Source: Bacteroidota bacterium
Lineage (GTDB): Bacteria > Bacteroidota > Bacteroidia > Bacteroidales > Rikenellaceae
Direction: 5' to 3'
Length of the DNA stretch: 35,311 bases
Assembly (NCBI GenBank): GCA_023443765.1
Contig: JAEZTA010000198.1
Span: 1-35,311 of the forward strand
Every line of letters starts with the position of its first letter. The first letter of the stretch is position 1. The notes beneath the pieces were generated by a model. That model saw only the letters and a list, made by a program, of their open reading frames with translations. It was not told the DNA's origin and did not search any database. Positions 31,864 to 35,311 of this stretch are shown piece by piece. The position numbers were made by a program, and so were the translations under genes.

Positions 31864-32325
31864 ATGAAGGAGAAAATGCTCGATTTGATGAAAAGTGAAG
31901 GTTTGAAGCCGAGTCAGCTCGCAGAGATGCTCGGAATCAAACCGGCCGGAATCTCCCATATTCTTGCAGAACGCAACAAGCCGAGCTTCGATATGCTACA
32001 AAAGATTCTCCGGAGGTTTCCCCGGCTCAATCCCGATTGGCTGCTGCTCGACTCGGACAAGATGTATCGCGACGACATCGACAGCACTCCTAAACAGTCA
32101 ACACCGATTTCGACGACTGGACCGACGATTAACGACGGATTGTTCGGAACCCTCGGAACGACGCCGTCCAAGGTGCCGGAGCAAACGACTTCAGCAGCAC
32201 CCGAAAATTATGCGCCAACAACTACGGTTCCGTTTTCCGGAACCCGAACGGATGTTGCCGTCCGGCGGGTCGTGATCTTATACGACGATATGACCTTCGA
32301 AAGTTTTACGCCGACAAAGCGCTAA
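31864..32325 (+). CDS. XRE-type helix-turn-helix regulator
   Basis: The 153-residue protein has an N-terminal HTH_3/XRE domain (about 3-62: SEGLKPSQLAEMLGIKPAGI then SHILAERNKPSFDML, and LNPDWLLLDSDKMY). A Ser/Thr/Pro-rich disordered linker (about 74-135) and a short conserved-looking C-terminal strand RRVVILYDDMTFESF follow. The N terminus resembles the CI-like regulators common in Bacteroidales; the C-terminal block is probably a dimerisation or partner-binding tag. It lacks a LexA/CI peptidase domain. It sits next to an array of dyads that overlap its promoter, so autoregulation is likely. Function is otherwise unknown. Confidence 0.85.
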   Translation: MKEKMLDLMKSEGLKPSQLAEMLGIKPAGISHILAERNKPSFDMLQKILRRFPRLNPDWLLLDSDKMYRDDIDSTPKQSTPISTTGPTINDGLFGTLGTTPSKVPEQTTSAAPENYAPTTTVPFSGTRTDVAVRRVVILYDDMTFESFTPTKR

Positions 32326-32680
32326 AAATTGCTGCCGGAAAAATTTCCCCGAATATCGCACGTACGGGAAGATAAAATTTACCTACGAGCGGTTCGATTC
32401 CAACGATCACAATTTTCAGAATATTTTGCAGGTCCGGTTGCACACACTTTTCCGGGACAGCCTTTATGGAAAATATTCCGCAATAACGAAGGAGCCCATC
32501 AAATCAACCCAACCAAGCACAATCAGAAACCAGACTAAAAAAGCATCCCGAATTTTGGGATGCTTTTCGTTTGTGATCATCCCGGCACACAACATGCTGG
32601 GAGTATATTTGAATTAATATTACTATTATGTTAAATTATAAGTATAATAAATTATCACAGAAATAATTACACCTATTCCA
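32326..32680. other. Intergenic region, 355 bases, no supported gene
   Basis: Between the XRE stop and the transporter gene I see a bidirectional terminator (32539-32567), a second weak hairpin, CCCGGCA/TGCTGGG (32581-32601), and a lone TATATTTG (32604-32611) without a -33 partner. Bases 32326-32538 are either an unusually long 3' untranslated part of the XRE mRNA or hold something not recognised; short open frames there have no start context or coding character. Confidence 0.55.
32539..32567. terminator. Bidirectional terminator between XRE gene and transporter gene
   Basis: AAAAGCATCCC (32539-32549) pairs with GGGATGCTTTT (32557-32567), an 11-bp stem with a 7-base loop. The T run is longer on the minus side (six), so it should stop the transporter transcript as well as the XRE transcript. 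Confidence 0.85.
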
Positions 32681-33463
32681 CTATTTATTCGTATTATTCG
32701 TATACCAGTAGATGCCGCCGACGAAGACTGCACCGCCGACGATATTTCCCAAAGTTGCAGGAATGAGATTGGCAAAGATGAAGTCCGCCATAGTGACCGA
32801 TGCACCGTGCATCATGCCCAGCGGAATGAAAAACATATTGGCGACACTGTGTTCATAACCAATTGCGACAAAACACATTATCGGAAAAAACAGTCCCAAT
32901 ATCCGGCCGGAAACGTCGTTGGCGCTCAGCCCCATCCATACGGCCAGGCACACCAGCCAGTTGGCGCCGATACCGCGCAGGAACACCGTCAGCCACGGCA
33001 TCGAGACCTTCGCTTCGGCAACCCCGATAGCCGCAGAATGCCACGCATCGGCCGAAAGCATTCCGGGAAGTTTCACGAAGAAATAGGCAAAGAACAGGGA
33101 ACCGATAAAATTACCTATATATACCAACGTCCAATTTTTCAGCACCTTACGCCATCCGTAACGGCGTCCCAGCGCACCGGGAACCAGTACGGCATTGTTA
33201 CCCGTGAAAAGTTCCGCACCCGCGAAAACAACCAGCATAAGTCCCAGTGGGAAGACAAGTCCGGAGAGCAGGCGTTGCAGGCCCGGAGCTGCGGCCATCG
33301 ACGGGAAGCCATACCCTATTACGATGGAAAACAAGCCTCCCATGGAGATATAAGCTCCGGCGAGGAACGCCAAAATCAGGACTTTGCGAACAGAAAGCGA
33401 AATTTTATCGACGGCGGACTTTTCCACCAGGGCGAGGACCTCTTTCGGGTTATTGATCGGCAT
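32681..33463 (-). CDS. Formate/nitrite transporter family channel (FocA/NirC type)
   Basis: The 260-residue protein has six membrane helices and the family signatures AFLAGAYISMGG near the first helix, FAGAELFTGN, NWLVCLAVWMG and the C-terminal MADFIFANLIPATLGNIVGG. FNT channels form pentamers in the inner membrane and pass formate, nitrite or similar anions. In a fermentative gut bacterium formate export is plausible, but the substrate is not readable from sequence. No pyruvate-formate lyase gene is next to it. It has its own strong promoter and is monocistronic. Confidence 0.93.
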   Translation of the reverse strand: MPINNPKEVLALVEKSAVDKISLSVRKVLILAFLAGAYISMGGLFSIVIGYGFPSMAAAPGLQRLLSGLVFPLGLMLVVFAGAELFTGNNAVLVPGALGRRYGWRKVLKNWTLVYIGNFIGSLFFAYFFVKLPGMLSADAWHSAAIGVAEAKVSMPWLTVFLRGIGANWLVCLAVWMGLSANDVSGRILGLFFPIMCFVAIGYEHSVANMFFIPLGMMHGASVTMADFIFANLIPATLGNIVGGAVFVGGIYWYTNNTNK

Positions 33464-33484
33464 ACAGGGATTTTAATCGGGGGC

Positions 33485-33515
33485 CAAAGATAAGCATTTC
33501 AGCCGAAACAGCAAA
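33485..33515 (-). promoter_or_regulatory. Promoter of the FNT transporter gene
   Basis: Minus-strand TTTG (33515-33512) and TATCTTTG (33492-33485) are 19 bases apart, a full match to the Bacteroidetes consensus. Transcription should start near 33481, about 18 bases before the ATG at 33463. Confidence 0.8.
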
Positions 33516-33584
33516 AAACCGCGTCAGGGAATGATTGGCTGCGGAGGCAATCCGGTCGGACGAACAGCCCAAGGCGTAAAAGAA

Positions 33585-33612
33585 ATGCTTCCCGGCAATT
33601 GCCGGGAAGCAT
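33585..33612 (-). terminator. 28-base perfect palindrome, terminator of the GH2 gene
   Basis: ATGCTTCCCGGCAA (33585-33598) and its exact complement (33599-33612) form an uninterrupted palindrome 7 bases after the GH2 stop, followed on the minus strand by TTCTTTTACG. In RNA the centre would open to a small loop. Confidence 0.82.
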
Positions 33613-33619
33613 GGTTGGA

Positions 33620-35311
33620 TCAGCGATACATTCGGCCGTTGCGGATATTGTCCGAAGCCCGGCCGGGGACGATGAAGAAACTGTAACTGTACGCCTTTTC
33701 GCACAGTCGGTATGGCATCTCCGGACGAGCCTTGATGCTCCAGGAATCGGTTCCACCAAGCCCGGCCTGCACGAGGTCGATATTCACCGTCAGGCGATCG
33801 GGTGAAGGCGCTACCTCGGAGATGTGCTCGGCGCTCTCAAGCGCATCCTGCGAATAGCGGTGAACAGCTACACTGAGCGGCTGGCGGCCGATAAACTGCA
33901 CACCGCATCCGGCAGCGTTCCGCAGGCTGAGCCAGCGGACACCGGTTCGGTTTCCGTTCTCCTGCGGGCGGACATAGTCGTAAGCAAAATTGTCGACAAG
34001 GCCGTCGTACACCGAAACAAAAGCCGACAGACAACGATCGGAATAGTTTTCGTGCGGACCACGGCCATAAAATGCCATTCGGTCGTAATCGGCATCGCAC
34101 GGCAACTGCATGCCGACGCGGAGCATCTCGGGCAACTGCGAATTCAGATGCCGGAGGGCATAACCGACTTCGACGACTCCCCCACCGCCAATCGTATAGG
34201 TCAGCGTCAGGGATAAGGTATCGGGAATTGTTTTTTCAACTGTGACAACTACCCTACCCTGCTCCTTCGAAACATTAAATACGCTGATTACCAGTCGTTT
34301 TTCGACATATTTCCAGAATTCCAACAGAGCATCGGTTTTCCAGCCGCGACGGTCATTGTCGGTCGCGGCACGCCAGAAATTGGGTCGCAGAGGACCGCAG
34401 ATCACCGGGTGGCGGTCGAGAGAATAGGAGGTCAGGTAACCGTTGGAACGGCTGATTCCGATTTCGGCTTTACCGGAGGTAAATACCAGACTGTCAGCAT
34501 ATTCACGCACCACTACCCTACCCTGCGGCAAATCGCATCGGAAACACTCTAACCCGTTCATTTTCAACTGTTCGGAAGCAACTTCCCAGCCTGCCCCGGC
34601 ATAAGGACGCGCCTGCGCCTCGTGAGCCGAAAGACGCAGCCAGTATTCCGCTCCGGGAACAGGTCGGAAAGGCTTGTAAGGCACTGTGACTTCGACGCCT
34701 GCGCCTGCGGCAGTCGGTGGCACGGCCAGCGTACCGCGCTGAAGGACACCACTTTCATCGCGAAGTTCCCATTTATAATAGTATACATCGGTCGGAGAGA
34801 AGAAATTCCGGTTGACGATACGGATCCGACCCTGCATCAGGTCGACCGGTTCGAACACAATCGGCTGGAAGACATACTTGCATTCGTGCATCGCGGGTTT
34901 CACGGTGCGATCGGGCGCGATCAGGCCGTTGATGCAGAAATTGCCGTCGTGGACCTCTCCTGCGGGTTCGAAATCACCGCCATAGGCCCAGTACATGCGC
35001 CCCGAGGAGTCGCGCCGTTCGATTCCCTGGTCGATCCAGTCCCAGATATGTCCGCCCAGGAGGCGTTTGTGGCGGCGGATAAGCGTCCAGTAGTCGTTCA
35101 GCCCGCCCGTGGAGTTCCCCATCGAATGGGCGTATTCACACAGCAGCACGGGTCGCGCGATATGGGGCCATTCGGCCAGGAATTCCAGCTCTTCGAGCGT
35201 CGGGTACATACGGCTCAGGATGTCGACATAGGCCGGATCGTCGGGATTGGCCATCTCGGCAAATTGTGCCGTGGCGGCTCCGACAGCGACGACCTCACTG
35301 GTGGCCACAGC
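33620..35311 (-). CDS. LacZ-type beta-galactosidase, GH2 family (5'-truncated by window edge)
   Basis: The 563 visible codons form the C-terminal half of a GH2 enzyme of the long LacZ class; the frame is open through base 35311, so the N-terminal sugar-binding and barrel start are outside. The nucleophile block LLCEYAHSMGNS is present, with the Glu codon at 35135-35137, followed by GGHIWDWIDQG and WAYGGDF. Then come a DUF4981-type domain and the C-terminal Bgal_small_N domain with RPNFWRAATDNDRRGW and FYGRGPHENYSDR. The acid/base Glu lies upstream of the window. It likely cleaves beta-galactosides from diet or host glycans. A palindromic terminator follows. Confidence 0.93.
   Translation of the reverse strand, partial: AVATSEVVAVGAATAQFAEMANPDDPAYVDILSRMYPTLEELEFLAEWPHIARPVLLCEYAHSMGNSTGGLNDYWTLIRRHKRLLGGHIWDWIDQGIERRDSSGRMYWAYGGDFEPAGEVHDGNFCINGLIAPDRTVKPAMHECKYVFQPIVFEPVDLMQGRIRIVNRNFFSPTDVYYYKWELRDESGVLQRGTLAVPPTAAGAGVEVTVPYKPFRPVPGAEYWLRLSAHEAQARPYAGAGWEVASEQLKMNGLECFRCDLPQGRVVVREYADSLVFTSGKAEIGISRSNGYLTSYSLDRHPVICGPLRPNFWRAATDNDRRGWKTDALLEFWKYVEKRLVISVFNVSKEQGRVVVTVEKTIPDTLSLTLTYTIGGGGVVEVGYALRHLNSQLPEMLRVGMQLPCDADYDRMAFYGRGPHENYSDRCLSAFVSVYDGLVDNFAYDYVRPQENGNRTGVRWLSLRNAAGCGVQFIGRQPLSVAVHRYSQDALESAEHISEVAPSPDRLTVNIDLVQAGLGGTDSWSIKARPEMPYRLCEKAYSYSFFIVPGRASDNIRNGRMYR

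Noticed and set aside
32390..32415. GGTTCGATTCC, resembling a tRNA T-loop
   Set aside because: The flanking arms do not pair and no acceptor, D or anticodon arm is present.
32329..32538. Open frame of 69 codons after the XRE gene
   Set aside because: Starts at TTG without ribosome-binding context, has no hydrophobic or domain pattern, and ends without relation to the terminator.

Overview
The window looks like a chromosomal stretch of a high-G+C member of the Bacteroidales, most likely Alistipes or another Rikenellaceae. The evidence is the repeated Bacteroidetes promoter signature (TTTG, about 19-20 bases, TAnnTTTG), the weak or absent Shine-Dalgarno sites, and the gene content: TPR-type sensor kinases, a long Bacteroidales-type LepB, and ExbD-like sequence blocks typical of this phylum. 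The genus is an inference. Most of the window is core genome; I see no phage, insertion sequence, CRISPR array, tRNA or rRNA.

Layout. 1-3230: a secreted C69 dipeptidase translationally coupled to dihydrolipoamide dehydrogenase, closed by a terminator. 3250-7400: two convergent TPR-containing sensor histidine kinases sharing a bidirectional terminator. 7400-8411 (minus): truA overlapping a small PLDc_N-type membrane protein gene. 8505-16907: a tightly packed eight-gene run (dapB, lepB, yigZ-like, uvrA, M16 peptidase, DJ-1/PfpI, O-methyltransferase, MazG-like) ending at a strong hairpin. 16951-19115 (minus): a blaI/blaR-like pair. 19238-22737: pgm (minus) divergent from dnaA. 22740-25640: a membrane PH-like protein, a WYL regulator, a cupin lipoprotein and a double-GNAT protein. 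25654-31279: a zinc-ribbon protein, bcp, recA, a RelA/SpoT homologue, three small membrane proteins and a HIT protein. 31205-31863: a 659-base AT-rich intergenic region ahead of an XRE-type regulator. 32681-35311 (minus): a formate/nitrite transporter and the 3' part of a LacZ-type GH2 enzyme cut by the window edge.

Two items stand out. First, the BlaR-like M56 peptidase has no penicillin-binding domain. Behind its fourth membrane segment it carries what reads as two ExbD periplasmic domains in tandem, matching the two ExbD paralogues of Bacteroidetes. It is encoded 8 bases downstream of a BlaI repressor gene whose promoter region holds AACTAA/TTAGTT dyads, so this could be a BlaRI-style proteolytic switch sensing something through an ExbD/TonB-like module. 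Second, the AT-rich region upstream of the XRE gene contains an array of about eight TTTACA-N2-TGTAAA dyads, the last covering the gene's own -7 box, together with a perfect DnaA box (TTATCCACA), several TTATTAACA 9-mers and an 11-bp inverted repeat. It looks like a multi-operator control region and possibly an origin-type locus. Functional readings of both are inferences from sequence alone.
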